Origin: Rs1 sp038900335
Lineage (GTDB): Bacteria > Pseudomonadota > Gammaproteobacteria > Pseudomonadales > Balneatricaceae
Reading direction: 5' to 3'
Length of the DNA stretch: 64,000 nt
NCBI GenBank assembly: GCA_038900335.1
Contig: JBBMRB010000003.1
Location: 62,001 to 126,000, forward strand
Shown: positions 1 through 9,140 of the stretch, one piece after another
How positions within the stretch are numbered: position 1 is the first letter of the stretch
How the letters are laid out: each line of letters begins with the position of its first letter
Notes under the pieces: model-generated
The model's database searches: none
The model's input: only the letters and a program-made list of their open reading frames with translations
What the model was told of the DNA's origin: nothing
Made by a program: the position numbers and the translations under genes

Positions 1-1004
1 TTATTGAAAATGTTATCGATATTTCAACAACCGAGCGCATTGCTAATAACATTTTAGCTCAATTAAGTCAGCCATTTCTACTCAATGAAAGCCCCTCGTA
101 TATATCTGCAAGTATCGGCATTGTGCTATACCCTAATGACGCTGAGGACCAAGATGAGTTGTTAAAAAATGCCGACCAAGCTATGTACGTCGCTAAAAAT
201 AAAGGTCGCAACCGCTTCTATTACTTTACCCCTGAAATGGAACTACTTGCTCAAAAGCGCTGGCGCATGCTCAATGATTTACGTGATTCGATCAAACTCA
301 ATCAATTGCAAATGTACTATCAACCCATTATTGATCTAAGCGATGGCAAAGTCATTAAAGCGGAAGCGTTAATTCGCTGGAATCACCCCGACGGGCAAAT
401 CCCCCCTTTAGATTTTATTCCTCTAGCTGAAGAGAGCGGCCTAATAATCGATGTGGGGAATTGGGTGTTTTCAGAGGTCATTAAGCAATCTGCGCAATGG
501 CAATTGCAAGTGTGTGTCAATGCCAGCCCATTGCAGTTTCAAGATAGCTATTTGTGTAGCGATGAGTTTTTTGACTCTATTCTCGATACCGGAATGGGCC
601 AGCGCAGCTTGTGTATTGAAATCACTGAAAGCTTATTAATGGAGCAAGAGGGTGATGTATTAGAGAAGCTGTTAACCTTGCGCGATAAGGGCATTGAAGT
701 ATCGCTCGATGATTTTGGTACCGGTTACTCATCACTTGCCTATTTAAAACAGTTTGATATTGATTATTTGAAAATTGATAAAAGCTTTGTTAAAAACTTA
801 GCCCCTAAAAGCCAAGACAAAGTACTGTGTGAGGCGATCATAGTGATGGCGCATACTCTGGGCATCAAGGTTATTGCCGAGGGCATAGAAACCGAACAAC
901 AACATCAACTATTGCAAGATATGGGCTGTGATTTTGCGCAAGGCTACTTTTATGACAAACCACAACCTGCAGCAGTTTTTAAATCTAGATGGCTAGAGCC
1001 TTAA
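1..1004 (+). CDS. GGDEF-EAL c-di-GMP signalling protein, 3' part
   Basis: The reading frame is open from the left edge, so the gene starts outside the window. The first part is the end of a GGDEF domain (SIGI, then NADQAMYVAKNKGRN), followed by a full EAL phosphodiesterase domain. The EAL motif itself is at about nt 363-371 (AEALIRW), and DDFGTGYSS, a metal-binding and loop-6 signature of active c-di-GMP phosphodiesterases, is present near nt 708. The C-terminal end (EGIETEQQ, GCDFAQGYFYDKP) is canonical. The product therefore probably hydrolyses c-di-GMP. The state of its GGDEF active site cannot be judged because that part is missing. A stretch of about 245 bp with no gene separates it from the next c-di-GMP gene. 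Confidence 0.93.
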   Translation, partial: IENVIDISTTERIANNILAQLSQPFLLNESPSYISASIGIVLYPNDAEDQDELLKNADQAMYVAKNKGRNRFYYFTPEMELLAQKRWRMLNDLRDSIKLNQLQMYYQPIIDLSDGKVIKAEALIRWNHPDGQIPPLDFIPLAEESGLIIDVGNWVFSEVIKQSAQWQLQVCVNASPLQFQDSYLCSDEFFDSILDTGMGQRSLCIEITESLLMEQEGDVLEKLLTLRDKGIEVSLDDFGTGYSSLAYLKQFDIDYLKIDKSFVKNLAPKSQDKVLCEAIIVMAHTLGIKVIAEGIETEQQHQLLQDMGCDFAQGYFYDKPQPAAVFKSRWLEP

Positions 1005-1249
1005 TATCCTTTAACATCATGTTTTTTTAAAACGAATGAGTGCAGCCTAAGATAGGCAAACTCTAGGCTGTACGATACAAACATCATATTGGCACTGGCG
1101 CAGTGCTGAGTAAAAAAAGCACAATATTAATTACTAAAAATTAACTTGCCGATTATTTACTGTTATTGTATTGATAATAATAAAAATACATTTAGCTGGT
1201 GTGATCATCTCAACTTATAGCAAATTCGTTCACCAAAAAGGGGATCCTT

Positions 1250-2305
1250 TTGCCAGATAAAGCCAATAATGACTACCAAATCAGTGAGAGTTCCCAACAG
1301 TCTCACGTGGTCTCTCTATTCGCATTGCTAGGGATGTCCATTACTGGCGCCATGGGTTTAGTGGGTTTATATCATAATGATCTAAAGCTAGCTGCCGCTT
1401 TATTCTTTGCCTGTTTAATTTATTTCTTAGGCTATTACATCTACAAAAAATTTAATAATATCAAACTAAGCTCTTCCATTGTGCTCTATTCGCTCTATGT
1501 ACTCATGTCTTATCTTGTCTATAGCGGCGGAGTGGACAATACCGGACCGTTATGGATATTCATGGTAGCCCCAGTCTCATTATTCCTACATGGTTTAAAG
1601 CGCGGGTTAATCGATATAACCGCCTTTGTTGTCATCATTAGTGTGATCATGTTTGCACCCAAAGATCTAATTAGCCACCCACCCTATTCAACTGAATTCA
1701 AACTGCGACTACTGTACTCTTTCTTTACGATCACCTTCCTCTCTGCTGTCTATGAGTATTCTAGAGATAAATCATATAGGCACGCATTAGAACTGAGTGA
1801 CAAATACCAGCACTTAGCTAATTATGACCCTTTAACGCAATTATCTAATCGTCGCCAAATGCTCACCATTTTAAAACGAGAACAAGGGCGTGCTATTCGC
1901 AACGAAGAGCCATTTTCAATCATTATCTGTGATGTTGATCATTTTAAAAATGTTAATGATCAATACGGCCACAGCGCTGGTGATGAGGTTTTAGTAGGGC
2001 TGGCGAAAATATTTACCGATAATATTAGGGAGCAAGATTTTATTGCTCGTTGGGGCGGTGAAGAATTCTTATTTATTTTGCCACAGACCTCACCGAGTAA
2101 TGCCAACATAGTCGCGCAGAAGATCCAAGCAATATTACAAAACCATGTTATCACTTACCAAGGCTCACCAATAAAAGTAACGCTGAGCATGGGTATAGAG
2201 CAATTTGATGGCAGTTGTAGCATCGATGACGTTATCAATAGTGCAGATAAATATTTATACCTAGCAAAAGAATCTGGACGAAACCAAATCCAACCTAAAT
2301 TTTAA
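1250..2305 (+). CDS. Membrane-bound diguanylate cyclase (GGDEF)
   Basis: Predicted to make c-di-GMP from two GTP. The N-terminal half (about residues 20-180) is a series of hydrophobic helices, likely five or six membrane spans. A short linker leads to a GGDEF domain starting at YDPLTQLSNRR. The active-site motif is GGEEF (nt 2053-2067), and an RxxD product-inhibition site (REQD) lies exactly five residues before it, so both catalysis and feedback inhibition look intact. The start is a TTG at 1250 with GGGGA a few bases upstream; no better ATG with a ribosome site was seen. No sensory domain beyond the membrane part is recognisable. Confidence 0.92.
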   Translation: MPDKANNDYQISESSQQSHVVSLFALLGMSITGAMGLVGLYHNDLKLAAALFFACLIYFLGYYIYKKFNNIKLSSSIVLYSLYVLMSYLVYSGGVDNTGPLWIFMVAPVSLFLHGLKRGLIDITAFVVIISVIMFAPKDLISHPPYSTEFKLRLLYSFFTITFLSAVYEYSRDKSYRHALELSDKYQHLANYDPLTQLSNRRQMLTILKREQGRAIRNEEPFSIIICDVDHFKNVNDQYGHSAGDEVLVGLAKIFTDNIREQDFIARWGGEEFLFILPQTSPSNANIVAQKIQAILQNHVITYQGSPIKVTLSMGIEQFDGSCSIDDVINSADKYLYLAKESGRNQIQPKF

Positions 2306-2528
2306 TTGCTAATAGTTATTAAGTATTAAAAGCTAAGTTATTAGCTAGTAAAGGCCGCTTAGCACTCAGATATGCGTAGGGTTTACTATTGCATTAAGCA
2401 TTACCAGGATAGATAGCTATCTTTAAAAAGTTTATTTGAAATCTTGTGCTAATCTTAATGTGCATATAAAAAAAGCAGACGACATTAAACCAACCTCTAG
2501 ATATCATCCACAATAACAGGAGTTATCA

Positions 2529-2789
2529 ATGAACAACAAATTGAGCATTAAAGGTATTATTGCTGCATTCATATTAATCACTTTTCCACTGAGTGCTGCC
2601 GCGATAGAAACGCTGCTTACACCTAGTGAAGGTCCTGCAACAATAAAATCTAAAACAGTATCAGCAGCTGCAAGTAAGAATAAAATCAAAAAATTACAGA
2701 GTGAAAAAAAGAACATTACAAAACAAGCCCCACCTAAATCAACAGGAGGCGCTGGTAAGGTAAACGTTCAAGACTTAAACATAAATTAA
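2529..2789 (+). CDS. Small secreted lysine-rich protein, unknown function
   Basis: An 86-residue product with a clear signal peptide (about residues 1-26, KGIIAAFILITFPLSAAAI) followed by a short, very basic and hydrophilic mature part rich in Lys, Ser, Ala and Asn. The ribosome site AGGAG lies seven bases before the ATG. There are no cysteines and no recognised domain. It stands alone between the diguanylate cyclase and the convergent peptidase gene. Function unknown. Confidence 0.65.
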   Translation: MNNKLSIKGIIAAFILITFPLSAAAIETLLTPSEGPATIKSKTVSAAASKNKIKKLQSEKKNITKQAPPKSTGGAGKVNVQDLNIN

Positions 2790-2951
2790 AATAAGCCATA
2801 CTCTAAATATTTTTGCTCGGCTCGCTTAAGATAAGATATTAAAACGATCAAAGTGCTAAAAGGATTTAGCACACATCAAGAAAAGTTTTTTAATCACTTT
2901 ATCTGCACAAAAATCACCCGCTAAAACAGTAATAATGAAAACATATCCCTA

Positions 2952-4001
2952 TCATTCATTTGATAATGCAAGTAACAACTTGATATACGTTGCTACGGAC
3001 TCAAGAGATACCGACTCATTCATCGTGTGATAATTGGTACTAGGGATTTGTATCGTAGTACCATCAACTAAGCCATTAGAGGCGGCAACTATGCGCCCTA
3101 GTTCAGTACTGCCTATTGATCGCGGTTTTTCACCTTGACTAACAAGCAGCTCATTGAGCTTTTGCGCGTACTTATCTTTATACAAATAGCTAATATTATT
3201 CTTTTTGCATAAATTTTCGACAAGCTTGGTAGACTCCTTATTAAACGATGCGTTCGCATCTTTTCTCCTGAGCACCAATTGTTGCTTATTGGCCGCCTCG
3301 ACATCTGGAAAAGGGCTTGTGTCGACCACAAAAAGTTGGTTAGTGGTGCTGCCAAATCTGCGAAACCATTCCAACAAATAGCGCCAGCTTTTACCGGATT
3401 CTTCTTGTGCAGTGAAAAAAGCAGTCCCCTCAAATCCAAGACTAAATAAATGTACGAGCACAGCGGCAGATATAACATTATCTAACTGCCCAGATAAGCG
3501 CCCATTTTCTATTTTTAATTTATCTTTAAAAGCAATCGGAGTTCCTGCAACCACCCCTTCAAGGCCATCAATCTCGAACGTTAAATTGTTTCTAAACTCA
3601 CAGACATTGGCGTTTTTTACGATACCACTGCCTCGATATGCACCTGACCATGGCTCATATGCAAAAACGGCTTCACCCTCAAAACGTGAGGTTACTTTTG
3701 TCATTAACTCTTCAGAAACCGAATTATTTAATAAATCGGTTCTATTGCCCGCGACAAAGGCGGCAAACTGAAACTCATTAGGCCCGGTACAAATAAGCCC
3801 ATGTCGATCTATATGAGCAGAGAACATCGCACTAGTTGGTTTATTGCCTTGAGCCACCAGCACCCCCTCATACCAGGTAACATTTGCTCCACGCTCCTCC
3901 AACTCACGCTGTAACACTCTAAAGAAAGAGTGCTCTGCACCTACAACGCTTGGCTGGCGTATTAAAAGCTTAAGTAAATCAATAAATTCGTTATCGAACA
4001 T
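2952..4001 (-). CDS. M42/M20-like zinc aminopeptidase
   Basis: A 349-residue cytosolic metallopeptidase of the MH clan. Metal ligands and catalytic residues are in the expected order: AHIDRHG (H and D), LDN (bridging Asp), AQEESG (general-base Glu plus ligand Glu), VVDTSPF (Asp) and NYHTMNE near the C-terminus (His). The C-terminal SGIRHMNE-like segment favours the M42 glutamyl/deblocking aminopeptidase group over M20 dipeptidases. Substrate unknown. It is the last host gene before the left prophage junction about 400 bp further right (upstream of the gene). Confidence 0.82.
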   Translation of the reverse strand: MFDNEFIDLLKLLIRQPSVVGAEHSFFRVLQRELEERGANVTWYEGVLVAQGNKPTSAMFSAHIDRHGLICTGPNEFQFAAFVAGNRTDLLNNSVSEELMTKVTSRFEGEAVFAYEPWSGAYRGSGIVKNANVCEFRNNLTFEIDGLEGVVAGTPIAFKDKLKIENGRLSGQLDNVISAAVLVHLFSLGFEGTAFFTAQEESGKSWRYLLEWFRRFGSTTNQLFVVDTSPFPDVEAANKQQLVLRRKDANASFNKESTKLVENLCKKNNISYLYKDKYAQKLNELLVSQGEKPRSIGSTELGRIVAASNGLVDGTTIQIPSTNYHTMNESVSLESVATYIKLLLALSNE

Positions 4002-4736
4002 GAGTTATAACCCTTCGTTTGTATAAGCACCTAATACAGGGGCAGAAAACGCAAATATACGCTTTTTCTGACCTACTTCATCCATTTACTACTTAGATTC
4101 AAAGAATAAACATAACAGTGACATATTGAAAATATTTCTATCCAATTTTTAACATCAATAATTAAATAACTATAGTCAGCTTTTAACATTCATCCATAAA
4201 TGAACACTACAATACGCGTGTTAATCTGTGCATAACTTAAATCACAAGAAAATCTAGGCTGGATAAAACACATAACCCTTGAATCGGACAACTAACACTG
4301 CAAACTTTTCAGCAGCTGTTTTTTAGCGTTAGATGAGCACAATATAGAGCTGAGACTTTGGTATGGCTGATTTTAGAGCAATGAGAAAACACGATAAAAA
4401 CAAGAGTTGGTGCGCCTGGAGGGATTTAAATAATACTATTTAAAATATTGATTATAAACAATTTAAACATTTAAAAAATAATCAATACCCACTTAAATAC
4501 CCACCAAACGATTAAACTCATTGTGATGACTCATATTCAAATCCCAATAAATACCTTATTTTACTCATACAAAAATTATATGTTTCTAGTAATAAAGTTG
4601 TATATTGAAGTAACGTGGTAATACACTAGTATTTAGTTTATACAACGAGCAATTAATGTCCGAAGATGCAATTACACTATCTAACAGATTGAGAGTTTAC
4701 ATTTCCGTTAAAACACTAAAAGCAAGAGGAATATTT
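4002..4736. other. Intergenic region spanning the host-prophage junction
   Basis: AT-rich stretch with no supported gene. The left part is the promoter side of the leftward peptidase gene. The prophage junction (attL) is at 4407-4426, after which the sequence is phage DNA. An upstream ATG at 4656 in frame with the next gene exists, but it lacks a ribosome site. Confidence 0.6.
4407..4426. repeat. attL, left attachment-site core
   Basis: Twenty bases identical to 43065-43084, which is the CCA end and acceptor/T-stem part of tRNA-Arg(CCG). Identity stops at both sides. Only the 3' tRNA end is duplicated, as expected when a tyrosine integrase uses the tRNA 3' end and the prophage leaves the tRNA intact at the integrase-proximal side. 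Confidence 0.9.
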
Positions 4737-4907
4737 ATGTCATTTTCTGAAGATCAATTAGCAACAGCAATATTCTGTTATGAGAACGCATCAGAAGAAC
4801 AGCAAGACAGATTAGAAGAAGCTGCCGATAATGAAGGTATGGATGTTATCGATTTTTTAGCAACTGAGCTAGAAAAAACAGACTTTACTTTACGAAAATA
4901 TAGTTAA
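4737..4907 (+). CDS. Small acidic phage protein, unknown
   Basis: A 56-residue acidic protein (MSFSEDQLATAIF..., then EEQQDRLEEAADNEGMDVIDFLATELE), probably helical. The start at 4737 is chosen because AGAGGA lies six bases upstream; an in-frame ATG at 4656 would add 27 residues that look unlike coding sequence. It is the first gene inside the left prophage end. Not recognised; possibly a small regulator or inhibitor expressed near attP in the circular phage. Confidence 0.55.
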   Translation: MSFSEDQLATAIFCYENASEEQQDRLEEAADNEGMDVIDFLATELEKTDFTLRKYS

Positions 4908-5082
4908 ACAACCAATTCAATTTAATACCCTCCTTCTGCTAAAGCTTAAAAAATTTAAAGCCTATTGCATAGACGCTACGAACCGAAATGTTATTTGGCT
5001 TATTAACTATGCATAAGATAAATCTATAAACATACCTAACAACATACTAGCTATACACGCGCATACAGACGCGCATAGAAAC

Positions 5083-5432
5083 AAATAAAAAAATCTAGGT
5101 TGGGGTGCGGAAAAGAGTTGCAAGAGTTGCAAGAATTGAATGGTAGATATAAGTATCTGATATATATAATAAATACTGTAGAATAGAAAAGTAACAAAAA
5201 CGTATCTAAACAGTATTTATGCAACCATTTTTTTAAGTAACCTTCTCTATATAAAATATCTAATTAAAACAATGCATTAATTTTCTGGTACTTTAAGTGC
5301 AACAAATTGTTACTCTTTTTTGTAGCAAAAAACTGTAATAAATAATCATATTAATCAATCAGTTAAACTGTCATATTTTAGCCTGCAACCTTTGCAACTC
5401 TTTTCCGGAGGTCGACCTAAGTTTTTTTTATT
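5083..5432. repeat. About 50-bp imperfect inverted repeat around 250 bp
   Basis: The arm at 5083-5133 matches the reverse complement of 5383-5432. A 16-bp core is perfect (5108-5123 and 5392-5407, CGGAAAAGAGTTGCAA), and similarity continues outward through TAGGT and a poly-A stretch. The left arm also has a tandem GAGTTGCAA. Inside lies a second, smaller inverted pair, AAATACTGT and ACAGTATTT. No gene is inside and no target duplication was seen. It could be a small non-autonomous element, a large cruciform control region, or a binding region for a phage protein. Confidence 0.7.
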
Positions 5433-5562
5433 TTCAACAATGAAAAAATATAAGATATTGTAGGTTAATATTACTAGGAGGTGCGTGGTTATGCGGGGTT
5501 TCAAAGCTATTAATATACTGTTCTAGCACTAGTAATCAAAGGTCTTGCGCTGTGGACAAGTA

Positions 5563-5617
5563 ATGCAAGAAAAAAGGGCTCTTAAACGCAGCGCAGGCGT
5601 GGTGGGATGATTGCGCG
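5563..5617. repeat. 55-bp direct repeat, copy 1 (cos-like)
   Basis: Matches 6697-6751 over 55 aligned bases without gaps (about 43 identical). The last 25 bases differ at one position and are strikingly GC-rich in an AT-rich area: GGCGTGGTGGGA followed by TGCGCG. This resembles the P2/186 cohesive-end sequence (GGCGWGGCGGGGAAAGCAY, from knowledge of those phages), and it lies on the correct side of leftward genes P and Q. Candidate cos site; not proven. Confidence 0.45.
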
Positions 5618-5697
5618 GCTCTGCTGTTCGTTAAGTTTATTTATTTTAGGCGAAAAAAAACCGAATAATTATCCGGTCTTTTAAATCTGGAGCATTT

Positions 5698-6582
5698 CTA
5701 GCTTTCAAAAATCCAACAACGTGACTGACTTTTATCTAATGCGTGCCGGTAATTTATGTTAGCTGCTATAAACTTTGGCATCGTACTATCTTTCAGCATA
5801 TTTTTATTGTGTAGTGCCTCTGGTATTGTTATTCCTTTCTCTTCACAAAGCCTCTTGAAGTTTGTCAGATTAATCGCTATTTTTTGTGGGTCTTTACTCC
5901 AGTCAACACTGTGTTTTTGTTCTGCTTCTAAGTGATAAACCAAGTCCCAAAAAGGCTTTAGCAGCGCTTCACTTGTTGGCATGCTCAATCTTTGTATTTC
6001 AGTATCCATGCGTTCTTTCGGACACATGTCCTCTAAATTCAGCCCGAACATTGCTGCCATATCAATACCGTGTTGGTCTTTCACTGCCTTAATCGCTTTA
6101 ACTCTAGCAAAACTAGGATTAAAGCCTAATACCTTGGCCATGTTATTAGCAGCCACTAATTCTTTATTAAGATCACTGAGCGTATTTACTGTTGTTTTAT
6201 CCTGTCCTTTTTTAGCACCTGACCAATGCTCCCAAAGTACATCATCGCATTCATTTTGGTAGGCTATTACACGTTCACGTATATCAGGATTAACTTTTGC
6301 TGGACTAATACTCATTAACCAGCCGAACAGCTTATTTAAAGGTAAACAAACCACTTTTCTTGATTGTATATCCCCAGGAAGCTGCATGGTCATAGAGAGG
6401 GTGCAGGTATTCCATCTCTCATCAGTAGAAGTTAGCTTTCTATACTGAGCTTTCCAATCTAATCCCATACCTTCAACAATGGGTTTCATTGGCACATATG
6501 GGTCTTTATTTTCCTCAGTTAAGAATAATGTAGCACCTTGGAATTGAACTGGCATGAGTGTATGGTTATTTGTTTCTTGCAT
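5698..6582 (-). CDS. Phage antirepressor, P22_AR_N type
   Basis: 294 residues. The N-terminal 120 residues (VQFQGATLFLTEENKDPYVPMKPIVEGMGLDWKAQ..., then CLPLNKLFGWLMSIS) match the P22_AR_N antirepressor domain, usually followed by a variable C-terminal domain, as here. GGAG lies about ten bases before the ATG. Such proteins bind and inactivate phage repressors, so it may help induction or act on a competing prophage's repressor. It is bracketed by the two copies of the cos-like repeat, which suggests it entered as a unit or that the repeat was duplicated around it. Confidence 0.82.
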   Translation of the reverse strand: MQETNNHTLMPVQFQGATLFLTEENKDPYVPMKPIVEGMGLDWKAQYRKLTSTDERWNTCTLSMTMQLPGDIQSRKVVCLPLNKLFGWLMSISPAKVNPDIRERVIAYQNECDDVLWEHWSGAKKGQDKTTVNTLSDLNKELVAANNMAKVLGFNPSFARVKAIKAVKDQHGIDMAAMFGLNLEDMCPKERMDTEIQRLSMPTSEALLKPFWDLVYHLEAEQKHSVDWSKDPQKIAINLTNFKRLCEEKGITIPEALHNKNMLKDSTMPKFIAANINYRHALDKSQSRCWIFES

Positions 6583-6898
6583 CAGTAAGCTCCACGTAGC
6601 GTGTTAATGACCTAATAATGATAGCCAGCTAGAAATAGGATTAATAATATTTTAGCAATACTATCGATTAATCGCATACATTTTTTAAAATTAACATTGC
6701 AAGAAAAAGCAACTAGTAAGCGAATTGCAGGCGGGGTGGGATGATTGCGCGAGGGAGTTTTTGACTCATTGGTAATTGAAATAAATAAAGTTAGGTAATT
6801 ATACTCATAACTTTAATTACATTAATAAGTTAAAGGCCTTGAATGTTTTAGGTTTTTGATTAGACTAACTTCATACGTAATAAATCAAGGTAGCTTTT
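6583..6898. other. Divergent promoter region of antirepressor and PARIS genes
   Basis: 316 bp, holding the second cos-like repeat (6697-6751) and then about 150 bp of AT-rich leader before the ATPase gene, where both flanking genes point outward. TAAGTTAAAGGCC and a TCAAGGTAGC ribosome-like segment precede the ATG at 6899. No open frame. Confidence 0.55.
6697..6751. repeat. 55-bp direct repeat, copy 2 (cos-like)
   Basis: Second copy of the repeat at 5563-5617, with core GGCGGGGTGGGATGATTGCG at 6730-6749. It lies between the antirepressor and the PARIS pair, on the side of Q where P2 has its cos site. Which copy, if either, is cut by terminase cannot be told from sequence. Confidence 0.45.
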
Positions 6899-8236
6899 AT
6901 GAGAGTAGAAGGATTCTATGCCAAAGGAGTTTTTGGCTACATGGACTTCAATATTAATTTTAATGAAGATGTTAGCTTTCTTGTTGGGGGTAATGGATCT
7001 GGTAAAACTACAGCTTTAAAGTTAATGAATGCATTAGTAAATCCAAACTTCAGAGAATTAGTCCAGATACCATTTGATCAATGTTCAATTAAAGTAAAGC
7101 AATATGACACCATTAAAATTATTTCTGCATCAACACATGATGGGGTAATAAGTTTAACCGTTAGTGGGTGTCACTCTACCCTTGGGCTACCTGTTTTTTC
7201 CTCTTCTGAATTTGGTTTCTATAACAATAGAGAAAAAAAATTTGAAGAATTTATAGATGAAATAAATTTACGGAACGCAGAGCATATAGTAGTAAAAGAA
7301 ATAACTAAAATTTCTTCTCCTATTTTCTTAGGTTTAGATCGCCGAACAGGATCATCTGATAATAATCGAGAAGATTATTTTCACGAACGTGAATTCTGGC
7401 TGAATAAGAAGAATCCACAATTCCGTATTTCTAAGCGCTTAATTACAGGTTCTATCGGTATTAGTCTTATGGAAACCGAGATGTCAGTGCAGAGAGCTTA
7501 TAGAAGAATCAGAGAACTTGAAGATAAGCAATCTAATAAATTAAGAAATAAAATCTTATTATCTTCATTTCAATACACCAAGACCACAAATAATGAATTT
7601 GATGGTTTAAATCAAAGTACAGGAGAAGATATATTACTAGCTAGGCAAATGGAAATTAAAGAAGCGATTTCAAATATTGTCGGCAAAGATTCCTCTTTAA
7701 GTACAGAAGTTGATAAGTTTTTCAATGATATATCTAATTTGTTTAAAGATATGAAACAAAACTCTAGTGGAATATCAATCGAATGGCTTTTAAATAAAGC
7801 TCAGATTGAGCGAATGAAAAATATTGTTGACATTATTGACGAATATAAATCAAAAATAGATAGCTTTTATAAGCCTATTAACGATTTTCTTAACACAGTT
7901 AATGAATTTTATAGTGATTCAAAGAAACACCTCAAAGTAGATGCTGTAGGTCAACTAGTAGTAGAAAGGCCTGATGGTAAAGATTGTACTATTGAAGGAT
8001 TATCCTCAGGAGAAAGGCAGTTATTAGTCATTTTCTCTCATGCTTATTTCAATCGTAATTCAATTAAAAGTAATGTATTCATTATTGATGAACCTGAGTT
8101 GTCTCTTCATTTAGGCTGGCAAGAGAAATTTGCTGAAACGATTTTTTTAATAAATCCTAATTCCCAATTTATACTAGCAACACATTCACCTGAGATAATA
8201 GGTAGAAATAAAAATAAAGCAATTAAGTGCAGATAA
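6899..8236 (+). CDS. ariA: PARIS-like defence ATPase (AriA)
   Basis: 445-residue SMC/ABC-like ATPase. Walker A is GGNGSGKTT (residues 30-38), the ABC-like signature is LSSGERQ (about 366-372), Walker B is VFIIDEPELS (about 393-402), and a conserved ATHSP His switch follows. The middle is a long helical insertion. One base separates it from the DUF4435 gene, so the two are translationally coupled. An AAA ATPase with a DUF4435 partner is the definition of PARIS, a system that senses phage anti-restriction proteins; the ATPase complex holds the nuclease until triggered. P2 and P4 genomes are known carriers. The gene is more AT-rich than the neighbouring structural genes, consistent with recent acquisition. 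Confidence 0.78.
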   Translation: MRVEGFYAKGVFGYMDFNINFNEDVSFLVGGNGSGKTTALKLMNALVNPNFRELVQIPFDQCSIKVKQYDTIKIISASTHDGVISLTVSGCHSTLGLPVFSSSEFGFYNNREKKFEEFIDEINLRNAEHIVVKEITKISSPIFLGLDRRTGSSDNNREDYFHEREFWLNKKNPQFRISKRLITGSIGISLMETEMSVQRAYRRIRELEDKQSNKLRNKILLSSFQYTKTTNNEFDGLNQSTGEDILLARQMEIKEAISNIVGKDSSLSTEVDKFFNDISNLFKDMKQNSSGISIEWLLNKAQIERMKNIVDIIDEYKSKIDSFYKPINDFLNTVNEFYSDSKKHLKVDAVGQLVVERPDGKDCTIEGLSSGERQLLVIFSHAYFNRNSIKSNVFIIDEPELSLHLGWQEKFAETIFLINPNSQFILATHSPEIIGRNKNKAIKCR

Positions 8237-8237
8237 T

Positions 8238-9083
8238 ATGATACCTGAAAGAAGCCCGCAGGCTCAATCTGCGATTAGTGTATTTTTTGAAGAATCAAAT
8301 GACATTGATATTTTTATTGAAGATACAGCATATGGATATTCCAAATTATTTACGACCTTATTTTCTCGTGTTTTTATTAACGATTATAAAATAGGTAGAG
8401 TATACCCTTTAGGTGGAAGAACTGCTGTTATTGAGCAACATGCTGAAAACTCAAGTAATAGACCATCTTTATACATTATAGACGGGGATTTATTTTTGCT
8501 TAATGGTGACAACGTTGAAAACGGTAATGGGCTCTTCAAGTTTCCATATTATTGTGTTGAAAACGTTTTATGTGACCCAAATGCATTACTTTATTTATTA
8601 GATGAAGAGGAGCCAGTTAAAGACATAAATGAATTATATAGTCTTTTAAACTACGAAAATTGGCTCCAAGAGAACGAAAATAAATTATTTTCCTTATTTG
8701 TAGAATATGCTATTTCTATGTTTTTAAATCCACAAGAACAAACAGTTGCATTTAAAGTGAGTGATCTTGTTTCAGGAAACAAAGGAGATATTAATGAAAC
8801 TAAGCTTTCTACTAGGATAGATAGTTTAAAGGAATTAGTAATTGCTAAGTCTAGTCAAGAAGAATATGAAAGTATAAAACACCAAATACTATCAAGCTTT
8901 AATGAGTCAGGGTTAAATAAATTAGACGTAATTTCAGGAAAAGATTATTTATTTCCATTACTAAAAACACGAGCTAAATCTATTGTAAAAACTTCAATAT
9001 CAGATATTAACTTTAAATTAAGATTAGCAAAAGTATGTGATATTGGAAAATTGAACTCAGCTAAAGACTATATAGCAAATTAA
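8238..9083 (+). CDS. ariB: PARIS-like DUF4435 Toprim effector (AriB)
   Basis: 281 residues. Toprim-like features of DUF4435 are visible: an early acidic pair in IFIEDTAYGYSKLF (near E28-D29), PLGGRTAV (58-65), the DxD in YIIDGDLF (82-84), and YCVENVL. In studied PARIS systems the DUF4435 partner is a nuclease that cleaves host tRNA after release from the ATPase, stopping growth of the infected cell; this role is inferred from the family. It starts one base after the ATPase stop codon. It ends facing the leftward portal gene, 57 bp away. Confidence 0.77.
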   Translation: MIPERSPQAQSAISVFFEESNDIDIFIEDTAYGYSKLFTTLFSRVFINDYKIGRVYPLGGRTAVIEQHAENSSNRPSLYIIDGDLFLLNGDNVENGNGLFKFPYYCVENVLCDPNALLYLLDEEEPVKDINELYSLLNYENWLQENENKLFSLFVEYAISMFLNPQEQTVAFKVSDLVSGNKGDINETKLSTRIDSLKELVIAKSSQEEYESIKHQILSSFNESGLNKLDVISGKDYLFPLLKTRAKSIVKTSISDINFKLRLAKVCDIGKLNSAKDYIAN

Positions 9084-9097
9084 TAAGTCCATAAATT

Positions 9098-9123
9098 AGC
9101 AGACTAAGATCTGTAGATCTGCT
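9098..9123. terminator. Possible stem-loop between convergent genes
   Basis: AGCAGA at 9098-9103 pairs with TCTGCT at 9118-9123 around a loop that itself contains AGATCTGTAGATCT. No long T-run. It lies between the convergent PARIS effector and portal genes, where a two-way terminator would be expected. Confidence 0.3.
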
Positions 9124-9140
9124 TCATTATGATTCTTAGT

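Larger units (their letters stand above)
4908..5697. other. Gene-poor phage region with repeats
   Basis: About 790 bp without a supported open frame. It holds the long inverted repeat at 5083-5432 and the first copy of the GC-rich 55-bp direct repeat at 5563-5617. A short hairpin with a T-run just beyond the antirepressor stop (ccggataattattcgg, near 5660-5680) could be that gene's terminator. Confidence 0.6.

Noticed and set aside
4656..4736. Upstream start of the small gene at 4656
   Set aside because: No ribosome site, whereas 4737 has AGAGGA at good spacing.
5168..5223. TACTGT...ACAGTA pair inside the inverted-repeat element as a LexA box
   Set aside because: Half-sites are about 30 bases apart, far from the CTG-N10-CAG spacing.
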